From Nocardia camponoti (GTDB lineage Bacteria; Actinomycetota; Actinomycetes; Mycobacteriales; Mycobacteriaceae), in NCBI RefSeq assembly GCF_014646135.1, contig NZ_BMMW01000003.1:655025-719024 (forward strand): DNA of 64,000 bases. The letters run 5' to 3'. The notes under the pieces are model-generated. The model had not been told where the DNA came from. It saw only the letters and a program-made list of their open reading frames with translations, and ran no database searches. Made by a program: the position numbers and the translations under genes. Below are positions 16,476 through 25,911 of the stretch, piece after piece (the stretch's first letter is position 1; each line of letters starts with the position of its first letter).

Positions 16476-16737
16476 GCGAAAGCTGGTATTCACGGCATAC
16501 GGCTGGAATACCTACGCTTCGTGGCTCAATCGCGATCGGAATGTCCTCAAGGCCGCGAACAAGCTAATAGCCGCGATTCTCGATGACCCTTTTACCGGGG
16601 TGGGCAAGCCCGAGCCGTTGAAACACCAGCTGGCTGGGCATTGGTCTCGGCGGATTACCCGAGAACACCGCATCATCTATCGGGTGACCGACACCGAGGT
16701 GATTGTCATCGCGGTGGGCGGGCACTACGCGGAGTAG
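16468..16737 (+). CDS. YoeB/Txe family ribosome-dependent mRNA endonuclease toxin
   Basis: An 89-residue toxin of the RelE superfamily. The core SRRITREHRIIYRVTDTEVIVI carries the catalytic Arg and the Glu of the R-x-x-x-E-H-R-I-I-Y motif, and the end AVGGHYAE supplies the His-Tyr pair used by YoeB/Txe. It cleaves mRNA on the ribosome near start codons when free of antitoxin. It overlaps the antitoxin gene by eight bases, and its own stop lies five bases from the convergent aminotransferase stop. Confidence 0.92.
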   Translation: MSERKLVFTAYGWNTYASWLNRDRNVLKAANKLIAAILDDPFTGVGKPEPLKHQLAGHWSRRITREHRIIYRVTDTEVIVIAVGGHYAE

Positions 16738-16741
16738 CCCT

Positions 16742-18058
16742 TCACTCAACCAAGCAAGGCGCGGCTCCCGCAGGCGAACTCGCCGTCAACGGGCGCGTTT
16801 CCGGCGACGGCCCCCACAGCCCGTCGACCGCCGCGTACTCCCAACTCGGCCCGCGCGTAACCAACGTGGCGATCGCCTCGATCAGCCGGTCGACGTCGGC
16901 CGCTGTCGTCCCCAACCCGATGCTCGCCCGCAAAGCGGCGGACAAGCCGAGGCTCGCCAACAGCGGGTGTGCGCAAAAGCGCCCGTCACGTACGCCGATC
17001 GCGTGCTCAGCCGACAAGTACGCGGCCACCTTGCCCGGCGCGAACCCGTCGACGGTGAAACACACGATCCCAACGCAATCCGGGCTGTCGGGGAACAGTC
17101 GAACAATCGAAACGCCAGGAACAGCCGCCAACCCATCACGCAACCGGTCGGCGAGGAACCGCTCGTGCGCGACCAACTCGTCGGCATCAAACGAACTCAG
17201 CGCGGCACACGCGGCCGCGATCGCCGCCGCGCCCAACACATTTGGCGAGCCAGCTTCGTGTCGCTGCGGTGCCGGAGCCCACGAAACATCCGATACGGAA
17301 ACCTCACGAACAGCCCCGCCTCCAGCTAAGTACGGCGCGGCCGAGTCCAACCAATCACGCCGTCCGACAAGCACTCCGGCCCCAAACGGCGCGTACAGCT
17401 TGTGGCCGGAGAACGCGATGTAGTCAATACTGGTGTCGCGCAAGCTAATCCGACGGTGCGGAGCCAACTGGGCGGCATCGACCAAGATCCGCGCGCCACA
17501 CAAATGCGCGACGGTGGCCAGGCGCTCAAGCGGCAACACCTCGCCGGTCACATTCGAAGCCCCGGTCACCGCGAGCAACGCAGCGGGTCGCGCGCACAAC
17601 TCAGCGACAACCCGGCCAATCGTTTCCTCGACCGTGTCCGCAGCCGCGACAACCCGACGACCCTTCGCCGCCCACGGCAGGAAATTCGCGTGATGCTCAA
17701 TGTCGAGCACCACCGTTTCCCCTGGTACACACCCTGCGAGCAGGTTCAGCGAGTCGGTGGTGTTGCGCGTGAAAACAACAACCTGGTCAGCGTCAGCATC
17801 GAGGAAACTAGCCACAGCCCCGCGCGACGCTTCGTAGCATTCGGTCGAGATCCGCGACGCGTACCCAGCCCCGCGATGCACGCTGGCGTAGTAGGGCAGC
17901 AGCTCAGCGATCCGGTCGGTGACCTGCGCTAATGCGGGTGCCGAAGCGGCGTAGTCGAAGTTGGCGTAGGTCGCGGTGCCACCTTGCACGAGCGGCACCT
18001 GCAGGTCGGCACCGGAAACGGTGGCCAAGGCACAGGTGGGGTCGATAACGGCAGTCAT
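16742..18058 (-). CDS. class V aminotransferase / cysteine desulfurase-like PLP enzyme
   Basis: A 438-residue fold-type I PLP enzyme of the cysteine desulfurase/selenocysteine lyase group. The cofactor Lys is in FSGHKLYAPFGAGVLVG; the DIEHHANFLPW and LVDAAQLAPHRRISL stretches bind PLP. A Cys-containing loop typical of NifS/SufS desulfurases is not clearly present, so sulfur transfer is possible but not shown. A SAM-IV riboswitch lies in its leader, which ties it to methionine or SAM economy. It resembles Rv3778c in type and neighbourhood. ATG at 18058 has no good ribosome site, which may reflect riboswitch control of translation. Confidence 0.85.
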   Translation of the reverse strand: MTAVIDPTCALATVSGADLQVPLVQGGTATYANFDYAASAPALAQVTDRIAELLPYYASVHRGAGYASRISTECYEASRGAVASFLDADADQVVVFTRNTTDSLNLLAGCVPGETVVLDIEHHANFLPWAAKGRRVVAAADTVEETIGRVVAELCARPAALLAVTGASNVTGEVLPLERLATVAHLCGARILVDAAQLAPHRRISLRDTSIDYIAFSGHKLYAPFGAGVLVGRRDWLDSAAPYLAGGGAVREVSVSDVSWAPAPQRHEAGSPNVLGAAAIAAACAALSSFDADELVAHERFLADRLRDGLAAVPGVSIVRLFPDSPDCVGIVCFTVDGFAPGKVAAYLSAEHAIGVRDGRFCAHPLLASLGLSAALRASIGLGTTAADVDRLIEAIATLVTRGPSWEYAAVDGLWGPSPETRPLTASSPAGAAPCLVE

Positions 18059-18096
18059 GAGAGGTATCCCGTCGGTTCAGGGACCCAAGCTAAGAA

Positions 18097-18212
18097 GGGT
18101 CCGCGCTTGCCGCGCCCACTGCGGACGCCAGCCTGGTCGTCACCCGGAGCACCCCACCGCGGAGGAGGGTTGCCGACCAGCTAGCCGGGGCTTATCGCTG
18201 GTACTCGTGACC
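18097..18212 (-). promoter_or_regulatory. SAM-IV riboswitch
   Basis: Read on the minus strand, this region matches the actinobacterial SAM-IV aptamer nearly base for base in its conserved parts: a GGTCACGAG start, AAGCCCCGGCT, GGCAACCCTCC, CGCGGTGGGGTGC, CCGGGTGACGACCAGG and the tail GCGGCAAGCGCGGACC. It ends 39 bases before the aminotransferase start. A hairpin, GGACCC-N10-GGGTCC, whose 5' arm is the last six bases of the aptamer, could be the expression platform. SAM binding should lower expression of the PLP enzyme. A TGACAGA/TCTGTCA dyad at 18224-18248 lies upstream, in the promoter zone. Confidence 0.9.
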
Positions 18213-18354
18213 TGTTTCGAGAGTGACAGATGCCCCCAAACTCTGTCAACCGCGACTTTCCGAGCAGTTGCCCCAAGATTGCCAACAGGCGCAACACGCC
18301 ACAGTCGCAACCCTCAATGATTGAGTTCCCCCACTATCTGTTAGAGTCAGCCAA

Positions 18355-18780
18355 ATGTCATCGAGCTTGAGCGGCCCGCAGCGCTACCCCGTGTACGCGC
18401 TCGCTCGCCTCACCAAGGCGCTGCATGCCGAAATCGGCGTGCCATTGCGCGACCACTGGGTGCTTACCTTCGTCGCCGATAACCCCGACCTCTCGCAAAA
18501 GAAGGTCGGCGAAACCCTCGGCATCGACCGCAGTGAGGTCGTCCGGGTGGTCGACGCGCTCGAAACCGCTGGTCTGGTGGAACGCACCCGCGACGGCAAA
18601 GATCGCCGCAAGTACCGCCTCACCATCACCGACGCCGGCCGCAAACAATGCAAACGCGTCGACAAGGTGATCGCCGAAGCCACCGATCGCGTCTTGGGCG
18701 ACCTCGCCAAAGACGAGCGAGCCACGCTCAGTCGGCTCGTCACCAAAGCACTCCAAGGCGTCACCGAATCGCCGATCTGA
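18355..18780 (+). CDS. MarR family transcriptional regulator
   Basis: A 141-residue MarR protein. The helix-turn-helix is QKKVGETLGIDRSEVVRVVDALETAGLVERT, with the wing DGKDRRKYRLTITDAG. The ATG at 18355 begins MSSSLSGPQRYPVYALARLTKAL, a usual MarR dimerisation start. It lies 127 bases before the NRPS-like gene on the same strand and may regulate it, or the divergent riboswitch-controlled gene; neither link is shown by a clear operator. Its ligand is unknown. Confidence 0.88.
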   Translation: MSSSLSGPQRYPVYALARLTKALHAEIGVPLRDHWVLTFVADNPDLSQKKVGETLGIDRSEVVRVVDALETAGLVERTRDGKDRRKYRLTITDAGRKQCKRVDKVIAEATDRVLGDLAKDERATLSRLVTKALQGVTESPI

Positions 18781-18907
18781 CCGGCCGAAACGGATACCAC
18801 GCAACAGCAAGCGCGCCGAGTACCGTTGGCATTTGATGCTTCCGCACCGTTTGCCCTTCGGTAACCCGACTGTGAAAGAACTAAACGACACCGATGGGGG
18901 TCACCCG

Positions 18908-21900
18908 ATGAGAGGTGGACGCAGCGCAATGCTCGAGCCACACCTGCCCGACTTGACCGGCAGCAATCCGCTGCTGCGCGCCGCGATGGCCGCGCCGGAA
19001 CGCACGCTGGTCGACATCGTCACCGCAACCGCGATGGCCTTCCCCGACGCGCCCGCGATCGACGACGGCGAAACAGTCCTGACTTACCTTGAGCTCATCG
19101 CCGCCGTCGAGGCGCGCATGGCCGAGCTCGCTGACGCGGGCGTTCGCCCAGGTGATCGCGTTGGTGTGCGGATGCCGTCGGGTTCGGCCGCGCTCTACAT
19201 CACGATTCTCGCTGTGCTCTATTCCGGCGCGGCGTATGTCCCCGTTGACGCCGACGACCCCGAGGAACGCGCCCGCCTGGTTTTCGGCGAAGCGCGCGTT
19301 TCGGCGATCGCGACCGGCGACGGAATCGAGTCGGCGACAACGGTTCCCGGCGAGCCGCATCACTGGAACACCCTCCCCTCCCCCGACGACGACGCGTGGA
19401 TCATCTTCACCTCCGGCTCGACCGGCACCCCGAAAGGCGTCGCGGTCACGCACCACAACGCCGCCGCGTTCGTCGACGCCGAAACGCGACTCTTCTGCAC
19501 CGACAAGCGAATTGGCCCCGGCGACCGCGTATTAGCCGGGCTCTCAGTAGCTTTCGACGCGTCATGCGAAGAGATGTGGCTCGCGTGGCGCAATGGCGCG
19601 TGCCTGGTCCCCGCCCCACGCGACCTCGTCCGCACCGGTGCCGACCTCGGCCCGTGGCTAATGCGACGCGGCATCAGTGTCGTTTCGACCGTCCCCACTC
19701 TCGCCGCGACATGGCCCGCTGAAGCCTTAGAGTCCGTGCGCCTCTTGATCTTTGGCGGCGAAGCAGTGCCACCAGAGCTGGCCGAACGCCTCACTGACGG
19801 CGAGCGCGAAGTCTGGAACACCTATGGCCCAACCGAAGCGACCGTCGTCGCATGCGCCGCCCAGCTCGACGGTAAGGGCCCCGTCCGCATCGGGCTACCG
19901 CTCGACGGCTGGGACCTGACTGTCGTTGACCCGCAAGGCAATCCGGTCCCCGAAGGCGAGACGGGCGAACTAGTGATCGGCGGCGTCGGCCTCGCTCGCT
20001 ACCTTGACGCCGCGAAAGACGCCGAAAAGTACGCACCGCTTCCGTCGCTCGGGTGGGAACGCGCTTACCGCAGTGGCGATTTGGTGCGCAACGACAGCGA
20101 AGGCCTGATCTTCCTCGGTCGCGCTGACGACCAGATCAAGATCGGCGGCCGACGGATCGAGCTCGGCGAAATCGACAACGCCCTGCAAAACCTTCCCGGC
20201 ATCACCGGCGCGGCTGCCGCTATCCGAACAACCAAGGCGGGCAACAAGATTCTTGTCGGTTACCTCACCGGCGCGGCCTCCGACTTCGACGTGAAGGCTG
20301 CCCGCGCGATCCTCGCCGAGCAACTGCCCGCTCCGCTCGTCCCGCGACTCGCCGTCGTCGCCGACCTGCCGACCCGCACGTCAGGCAAGGTCGACCGCAA
20401 CGCCCTGCCGTGGCCGCTGCCCAAAACCGAAGCCGACACCTCGCTGACCGGCACGGCCGCCTGGGTCGCGCACCAGTGGGACGCGATCCTCGGCGCCGAA
20501 GTCACCAGCCCCGACGCCGATTTCTTCGATCTGGGCGGCGGTTCCCTTTCGGCGGCGCAGCTCGTCGGCGCGTTGCGCGAGCGATTCCCGCACGTCACCG
20601 TCGCGCAGCTGTACGAGCACCCGCGCCTTGGCGCGCTCGTCAGTTTCCTCGACGGCAGCGCGCCGGTCGCCGTTGCTGACGTGCGCGAGGTCGTCCCGAC
20701 GCCGCGTCGCGCTCAACTCGTTCAGGTGCTCGCGACGATCCCGCTCACCACCCTTACCGGCCTGCAATGGGTCACGTGGCTCGCCGTGGTTTCGGGCATC
20801 GCGGGCTGGTCGGGTTCGCTGCCGTGGCTGCCGCGCCTGTCGTGGTGGTGGATTTTGGTCGCGTTCATTCTGTTCATCTCGCCGATCGGTCGCATGAGTA
20901 TTTGCGTCGCGGGCGCGCGTCTGTTGCTCGCCGGGCTCAAGCCCGGCACGTACCCGCGCGGGTCAGCGGTGCATCTGCGACTGTGGGCAGCCGTGCGGCT
21001 TTCCGAAGCCAGCGGCGCGGAAAGTCTTTCTGGCGCACCGCTGATGGTCCCGTTTGCGCGTGCGTTGGGCGCGCGCATCGGCAAGGGTGTCGACCTGCAT
21101 TCGCTGCCCCCGGTCACCGGCATGCTCGACCTGGGCGACGGCGCGAGCGTGGAACCCGAGGTCGACCTGTCGGGCTACTGGGTCGACGGCGACCTCGTCC
21201 ACATCGGCGGCATCAGCATCGGCGAAGGCGCGGTGATCGGCGCGCGGTCAACCCTGTTGCCCGGCACCAAGATTGGTAAGCGCGCGGAGATCGCGGCAGG
21301 CTCGGCGGTGGCCGGCAAGGTCAAGGCTGAGCAGGAATGGGGCGGCTCGCCCGCGGTCAAGACGGGCAAAGCGCCACGTCGCTGGCCGTCGCATGAGCCC
21401 GAACGCGCGCGGCACTGGCTTGTTGTTTTCGCGCTGTCGTCGATGCTGCTCGCCGCGATGCCGGTGTTCGGTCTCGCCGTCGGCGGCACGTTCATCGCGT
21501 GGTGGATTCGCGAAGAGACGAGCATCGGTCAGGCAGCGTTGCGTGCGTTCGCGATCCTGCCGGTCGCGACGCTACTTTCGCTCGGCGTCTACGCCATCGC
21601 GACCGTGATCGCAGTTCGACTCCTCAGCATCGGCCTGCGCGAGGGCTACCACCCGGTCCGCAGCCGCACGGGCTGGCAGGTGTGGGCCACCGAACGCCTG
21701 CTCGACTCCGCGCGCACCTTCCTGTTCCCCCTGTACGCGAGCCTGCTCACGCCCGTCTGGCTGCGACTGCTTGGCGCGCGGATCGGCAAGAACGTCGAAG
21801 CGTCGACCGTGCTGCTCCTTCCGAAATTCACCGTTGTCGCCGACGGCGCCTTCCTCGCCGACGACACCATGATCGGCAGTTACGAACTTGGCGGCGGCTG

Positions 21901-22843
21901 GCTGCGCATCGGTGAGGCAAAGGTCGGCAAACGCGCGTTCCTCGGCAACTCAGGCATGACCGCGCCGGGGCGTCGAGTGCCGAAAAATGGCTTGGTAGCG
22001 GTCCTTTCGGCTGCGCCTAGCAAGGCGAAGGCGGGGTCGTCGTGGCTGGGTAGCCCGCCGGTGCGGTTGCGTCGCGCTGCCGAATCTTCCGATACCTCAA
22101 GGACTTTCAATCCGCCGCTGAAGTTGAAGTTGGCGCGTGCGATCGTCGAAACGTGCCGGCTGATCCCGGTGATGGTCACGTTCGCGATCGGGCTTGGTGT
22201 TTTGTTCGCGCTCGCGTTTGTGGCGGAACAGACGAATTACCTTGTCGCCGCGCTGGTTTCGGGTCTCGTATTGATGGTCGCCGGTGCCGTCGCAGGCGCG
22301 ATCGCCGTTGCCGCGAAGTGGGCGCTTGTCGGTCGTATTCGCGCTGTTGAACACCCGCTGTGGAGTTCGTTCGTGTGGCGCAACGAGGTGTCGGACGCCT
22401 TCGTCGAGACCGTTGCCGCGCCGTGGTTCGCCCGTGCCGCAACTGGTACGCCCGTCATGAATCTGTGGCTTCGCGGACTCGGTGCCAAGATCGGCCGCGG
22501 GGTATGGTGCGAGTCCTATTGGCTTCCGGAGGCAGACCTGGTGACACTCGGTGACGGCGCGACGGTCGAACGTGGCTGCGTTGTGCAAACGCATCTTTTC
22601 CACGATCGCATCATGGCGATGGACACGGTGACTCTCGGCGCTGGCGCGACCCTCGGGCCGCATTGCGTCGCCCTTCCCGCCGCCCAAATCGGCGCGGGCG
22701 CGACCATCGGACCGGCTTCGCTCGTGATGCGTGGCGACGTCGTTCCGCCGTGGACGCGCTGGTGGGGCAACCCGATCGCGCCGTGGACCTCGGCGACCGA
22801 CCCCGTCGCAACCCATGAGTCGAGGCAGTCCGGGGTCGCCTGA
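18908..22843 (+). CDS. Pls/PosA-type NRPS-like membrane synthetase
   Basis: A protein of about 1311 residues. Order: an adenylation domain (about 40-510) with A3 FTSGSTGTPKGVAV, A5 NTYGPTEATV, A7 YRSGDLV, A8 GRADDQIKIGGRRIELGEID and A10 RTSGKVDRNAL; a carrier domain with FFDLGGGSLSAAQL (Ser near 546); then membrane segments alternating with three left-handed beta-helix domains (about 720-815, 955-1055, 1190-1300). There is no condensation or thioesterase domain. This is the layout of poly-lysine synthetase-like proteins, where the C-terminal domains link activated amino acids. The product is unknown. The start could be 18908 or 18929. The stop overlaps the M1 peptidase start (TGATG), so they are coupled. 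Confidence 0.88.
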   Translation: MRGGRSAMLEPHLPDLTGSNPLLRAAMAAPERTLVDIVTATAMAFPDAPAIDDGETVLTYLELIAAVEARMAELADAGVRPGDRVGVRMPSGSAALYITILAVLYSGAAYVPVDADDPEERARLVFGEARVSAIATGDGIESATTVPGEPHHWNTLPSPDDDAWIIFTSGSTGTPKGVAVTHHNAAAFVDAETRLFCTDKRIGPGDRVLAGLSVAFDASCEEMWLAWRNGACLVPAPRDLVRTGADLGPWLMRRGISVVSTVPTLAATWPAEALESVRLLIFGGEAVPPELAERLTDGEREVWNTYGPTEATVVACAAQLDGKGPVRIGLPLDGWDLTVVDPQGNPVPEGETGELVIGGVGLARYLDAAKDAEKYAPLPSLGWERAYRSGDLVRNDSEGLIFLGRADDQIKIGGRRIELGEIDNALQNLPGITGAAAAIRTTKAGNKILVGYLTGAASDFDVKAARAILAEQLPAPLVPRLAVVADLPTRTSGKVDRNALPWPLPKTEADTSLTGTAAWVAHQWDAILGAEVTSPDADFFDLGGGSLSAAQLVGALRERFPHVTVAQLYEHPRLGALVSFLDGSAPVAVADVREVVPTPRRAQLVQVLATIPLTTLTGLQWVTWLAVVSGIAGWSGSLPWLPRLSWWWILVAFILFISPIGRMSICVAGARLLLAGLKPGTYPRGSAVHLRLWAAVRLSEASGAESLSGAPLMVPFARALGARIGKGVDLHSLPPVTGMLDLGDGASVEPEVDLSGYWVDGDLVHIGGISIGEGAVIGARSTLLPGTKIGKRAEIAAGSAVAGKVKAEQEWGGSPAVKTGKAPRRWPSHEPERARHWLVVFALSSMLLAAMPVFGLAVGGTFIAWWIREETSIGQAALRAFAILPVATLLSLGVYAIATVIAVRLLSIGLREGYHPVRSRTGWQVWATERLLDSARTFLFPLYASLLTPVWLRLLGARIGKNVEASTVLLLPKFTVVADGAFLADDTMIGSYELGGGWLRIGEAKVGKRAFLGNSGMTAPGRRVPKNGLVAVLSAAPSKAKAGSSWLGSPPVRLRRAAESSDTSRTFNPPLKLKLARAIVETCRLIPVMVTFAIGLGVLFALAFVAEQTNYLVAALVSGLVLMVAGAVAGAIAVAAKWALVGRIRAVEHPLWSSFVWRNEVSDAFVETVAAPWFARAATGTPVMNLWLRGLGAKIGRGVWCESYWLPEADLVTLGDGATVERGCVVQTHLFHDRIMAMDTVTLGAGATLGPHCVALPAAQIGAGATIGPASLVMRGDVVPPWTRWWGNPIAPWTSATDPVATHESRQSGVA

Positions 22844-24180
22844 TGCCACAGACCGTCAACACGACCCCGATCGACCCGTACCTGCCGCAAAACGGCAATC
22901 GGGGCTATCGCGTCTCGCGCTATGAACTCGACATCACCTACCGGCCAGCGAGCAACCGGCTTTCCGGTCGCGCAGTGATCATCGCCGTCACAACGGGCGT
23001 CCAGCCGCGCTACAGCCTCGACCTTTCTCCTTCGCTTTCGGTGTCGAAGGTGCTGGTCAACGGGTCAAAGGCAGCGAAGTTCACCCATTCGAACGGCAAG
23101 CTCACCGTCACGCCGCAGCACAAGATTCCGGCGGGTGGCGTCCTTGAGATCACCGTCGTTTACGCCGGAACGCCGCGACCGGTGCGTGGGCCGTGGGGTG
23201 AGGTCGGCTGGGAAGAACTCACCGAGGGCGCGCTTGTCGCGAGTCAGCCGAACGGTGCCGCGTCGTGGTTCCCGTGCGACGATCACCCGAGTTCCAAAGC
23301 GACATACCGCATTTCGATCACCACTGATACCCCGTTCTTCGCGCTCGCCAACGGCAAGCTGCTGCGCAAGCAGGCGAAGGCGAGCCAGACGACGTGGGAA
23401 TACGAGATGTCGGCGCCGATGGCCGCCTACTTGGCGACCGTCCAGATCGGCAACTACCGCAAGTATCGCGTCGGCACCGTTGGCGAGCCCGTGCCGATGG
23501 ACGCGGTGCTCCCGCCCCGGTTGCGCGCCGAGTTCGAGCACGACTTCGCCCGACAGCCCGAAATGATGGCGCTGTTCACCGAGAAGTTCGGGCCGTACCC
23601 GTTCGACAGCTACACCGTCGTCGTCACCGATGACGAGCTCGACATCCCGATCGAAGCCCAGGGCATTTCGATTTTCGGCGCGAACCACTGCGACGGGCGT
23701 CGCGGTTCCGAACGCCTGGTCGCGCACGAACTCGCGCATCAGTGGTTCGGCAACAGCCTCACCCTCGGCCAGTGGCGTGACATCTGGCTGCACGAAGGCT
23801 TCGCCTGTTATGCGGAATGGTTGTGGTCGGAAGCGTCAGGCGGCCCGACCGCCGACCAGCTCGCGCGGGCAGCGCGCACGAATTTGGCGCGGCAGCCGCA
23901 AGACATCATCGTCGGCGATCCGGGTCCGCAAGACATGTTCGACGATCGCGTCTACAAGCGCGGCGCGCTCACCCTGCACGCGTTGCGTCTTGAACTGCGC
24001 GACAAGATGTTTTTCGACCTTGTTCGCGAGTGGACAAGCCGGTACCGGCATGGTTCGGTGACCACCGAGGACTTCGTCGATTTGGCTGGTCACTACACGT
24101 TCACGCCGTTGCGCGGGTTGTTCGCCGCCTGGTTGGGCACCAAGCCGCTGCCGCAGTTACCGCCGGTTGGTGGCGGTTAG
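22843..24180 (+). CDS. M1 family zinc aminopeptidase-like protein
   Basis: A 445-residue M1 metallopeptidase without the large C-terminal domain of PepN. The zinc site is HELAHQWFGN near residue 296 with the third ligand Glu in LHEGFACYAEW near 318. The exopeptidase loop normally GAMEN reads IPIEAQGIS, keeping the Glu. No signal peptide is seen. It removes N-terminal residues from peptides. Its ATG overlaps the stop of the NRPS-like gene by one base, which implies production together with the synthetase and perhaps trimming or recycling of its product. The stop overlaps the convergent DUF2752 gene by three bases. Confidence 0.9.
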   Translation: MPQTVNTTPIDPYLPQNGNRGYRVSRYELDITYRPASNRLSGRAVIIAVTTGVQPRYSLDLSPSLSVSKVLVNGSKAAKFTHSNGKLTVTPQHKIPAGGVLEITVVYAGTPRPVRGPWGEVGWEELTEGALVASQPNGAASWFPCDDHPSSKATYRISITTDTPFFALANGKLLRKQAKASQTTWEYEMSAPMAAYLATVQIGNYRKYRVGTVGEPVPMDAVLPPRLRAEFEHDFARQPEMMALFTEKFGPYPFDSYTVVVTDDELDIPIEAQGISIFGANHCDGRRGSERLVAHELAHQWFGNSLTLGQWRDIWLHEGFACYAEWLWSEASGGPTADQLARAARTNLARQPQDIIVGDPGPQDMFDDRVYKRGALTLHALRLELRDKMFFDLVREWTSRYRHGSVTTEDFVDLAGHYTFTPLRGLFAAWLGTKPLPQLPPVGGG

Positions 24181-24623
24181 ACGGGCGTGATCCACGTCCC
24201 CCACGGGGTGTTGCGCAGGACCGTGTAGACGGTGAGCAGCGCGAAGAACCCCCACACGACCGCAGGATGCAAGCGGGGTAATCGCCACTTCTGCCCGTGT
24301 CGCGCGCGCAAGAACCAGTCGGTGACCCACACCGCGAACGCGACGGTGAGCGGGATGGCGAGGATATTGCTGTGCAGCGAGTCGATGAGATGACCGTTGG
24401 TCAGATTGTGCATCGCGCGCATGCCGCCGCACCCGGGGCAATACAGCCCGAACAGGCCATATACCGGGCAGATGCCGTACGAACCTTCGACGTGTGGGTC
24501 GCGCACGTGCAGCAAAACGAGTGCGCCAACGCCGAGACCCGCGGCGATCGTCGGGCCGCTAAAGCGTCGCCACGCGGGCAACGGCTCGGCTGGCCGCAGG
24601 TCGGCAGAGGTATCCACGTTCAC
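24177..24623 (-). CDS. DUF2752 membrane protein
   Basis: A 148-residue protein with three to four hydrophobic segments. The DUF2752 signature CPGCGGMRAMHNLTNGHL follows the first transmembrane helix and a GICPVYGLFGLYCPGCG loop with three Cys. The family is common in actinobacteria and of unknown function. It starts at ATG 24623 and converges on the M1 peptidase with a three-base overlap of stops. Confidence 0.88.
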   Translation of the reverse strand: MNVDTSADLRPAEPLPAWRRFSGPTIAAGLGVGALVLLHVRDPHVEGSYGICPVYGLFGLYCPGCGGMRAMHNLTNGHLIDSLHSNILAIPLTVAFAVWVTDWFLRARHGQKWRLPRLHPAVVWGFFALLTVYTVLRNTPWGTWITPV

Positions 24624-24825
24624 TACGTTAGCGCCGCTGGTTCGCGTTAGCTAGCGGCCAAATCGATATCTGGCAAGCGGTAATCATCTGTGCGAGAGAG
24701 ACGATTTCACTAGATGAGCGGCCCGGGTGATGTGGACAACAACAACTGGGACACTGTGACTCGCTAACACTAGCTAGCGCGGAGTTCGCGCGGTACCGTG
24801 GCCTACGACACAAAGGAGTGCCGTG

Positions 24826-25854
24826 ATGTTTGCCTTGTCCCACGCGACCCGTAACCAGCTGCGTAATCGCACTTTCGCGACCGCCAAGCTGAACACGCCG
24901 TCGCAGCCTGCCGCAGCGAAAACCGTACGCACCGACGACGGTGCCGATCTCCGAGTTCACGTTTACGGCAAGGAATCGGCCCCCACGCTGGTCCTCATCC
25001 ACGGGTGGGCATGCAGCATCGAATACTGGCACCCGCAGATCCGCGAGTTCGCCGACGACTACCGCGTCGTCGCCTACGACCAGCGCGGCCACGGCGAATC
25101 GACCCTCGGCAGCACCGCCCCGAGCGAGCACACTCTTGCCAGCGACCTCGTCGCCGTCCTCGACGCAACGCTGCAACCTGGCGAAAAAGCCGTGATCGCG
25201 GGCCACAGCATGGGCGGCCTGACCATCCAGGCATGGGCCAAGCACTACCCGGCCCAGGTCGGTGAGCGTGCGTCGGCCGTGTTGCTCGCCAACACCGCCA
25301 ACGCCGACATCCGCTGGGAAACCGACCTCGCGCCGGTGCTGAACAAGCAGCTCACCATCGGTAAGTACGCGGTGACCGTCGGTGGCGTTCCGGTGCGGAT
25401 GCCGCAACCGGTCAGCGAGTCGCTGCTGTTCGCGCCGCTGCCCATCCCCGCGGGCTGGCTCACCGAGCAGATCATGCGCTACCGCGTGCTCACCCCCGAC
25501 GCCACCGACGACGAGGTCAACTTCGCGATCGGCATCATCCGCTCTTGTCGCCCGCTGGCCCGTGGCCGTCACGCCGCCGCGATGGCCGACATGGACCTCA
25601 GCGAAGGCACCGCCAACCTGAACGTGCCAACCACGGTGATCGCGAGCGCGGGCGATCGCCTGCTCCCCCAACGCCTTTCGCGCCCTTTGGTAGATACGCT
25701 GCGCCGCACCGGCAACTTGGCCGACTTCCACATCCTGCCCCACGGCCACCTGAGCAACGTCGAAGATACGACCGCGTTCAACTCAGTACTGCGCCATATC
25801 GCTCACACCGCAACAGTCTCTCGGGCCACCCGCCGCAACGTCGCCGCACTCTGA
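24826..25854 (+). CDS. alpha/beta hydrolase
   Basis: A 342-residue alpha/beta-hydrolase-fold protein. The oxyanion stretch is LVLIHGWACSIEYW, the nucleophile elbow GHSMGGLTIQAW holds the catalytic Ser, and the His is in HILPHGHLSNVED near the end. YDQRGHGES is the usual motif of the haloperoxidase/esterase branch. The first 40 residues are not hydrophobic enough for a clear signal peptide. ATG 24826 is chosen over the GTG three bases before it because AAGGAG lies seven bases upstream. The substrate is unknown; an ester or lactone is most likely. The upstream 200 bases contain two TAGCTAGCG stretches that may be regulatory. Confidence 0.87.
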   Translation: MFALSHATRNQLRNRTFATAKLNTPSQPAAAKTVRTDDGADLRVHVYGKESAPTLVLIHGWACSIEYWHPQIREFADDYRVVAYDQRGHGESTLGSTAPSEHTLASDLVAVLDATLQPGEKAVIAGHSMGGLTIQAWAKHYPAQVGERASAVLLANTANADIRWETDLAPVLNKQLTIGKYAVTVGGVPVRMPQPVSESLLFAPLPIPAGWLTEQIMRYRVLTPDATDDEVNFAIGIIRSCRPLARGRHAAAMADMDLSEGTANLNVPTTVIASAGDRLLPQRLSRPLVDTLRRTGNLADFHILPHGHLSNVEDTTAFNSVLRHIAHTATVSRATRRNVAAL

Positions 25855-25866
25855 CCCGAGTCGGAT

Positions 25867-25899
25867 CTCCCGGACGGTCAACGGCGACCGATCCGGGAG
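25867..25899. terminator. hairpin between convergent hydrolase and MarR genes
   Basis: CTCCCGGA-CGGTC pairs with GACCG-A-TCCGGGAG, a 13-bp stem with one bulged A and a 6-base loop, placed between two convergent genes. No long T-run follows. Confidence 0.6.
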
Positions 25900-25911
25900 G
25901 GTCTTGAATCT

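Noticed and set aside
24628..25749. A 373-codon frame opposite the alpha/beta hydrolase
   Set aside because: Antisense shadow; the plus strand encodes an unmistakable hydrolase fold.
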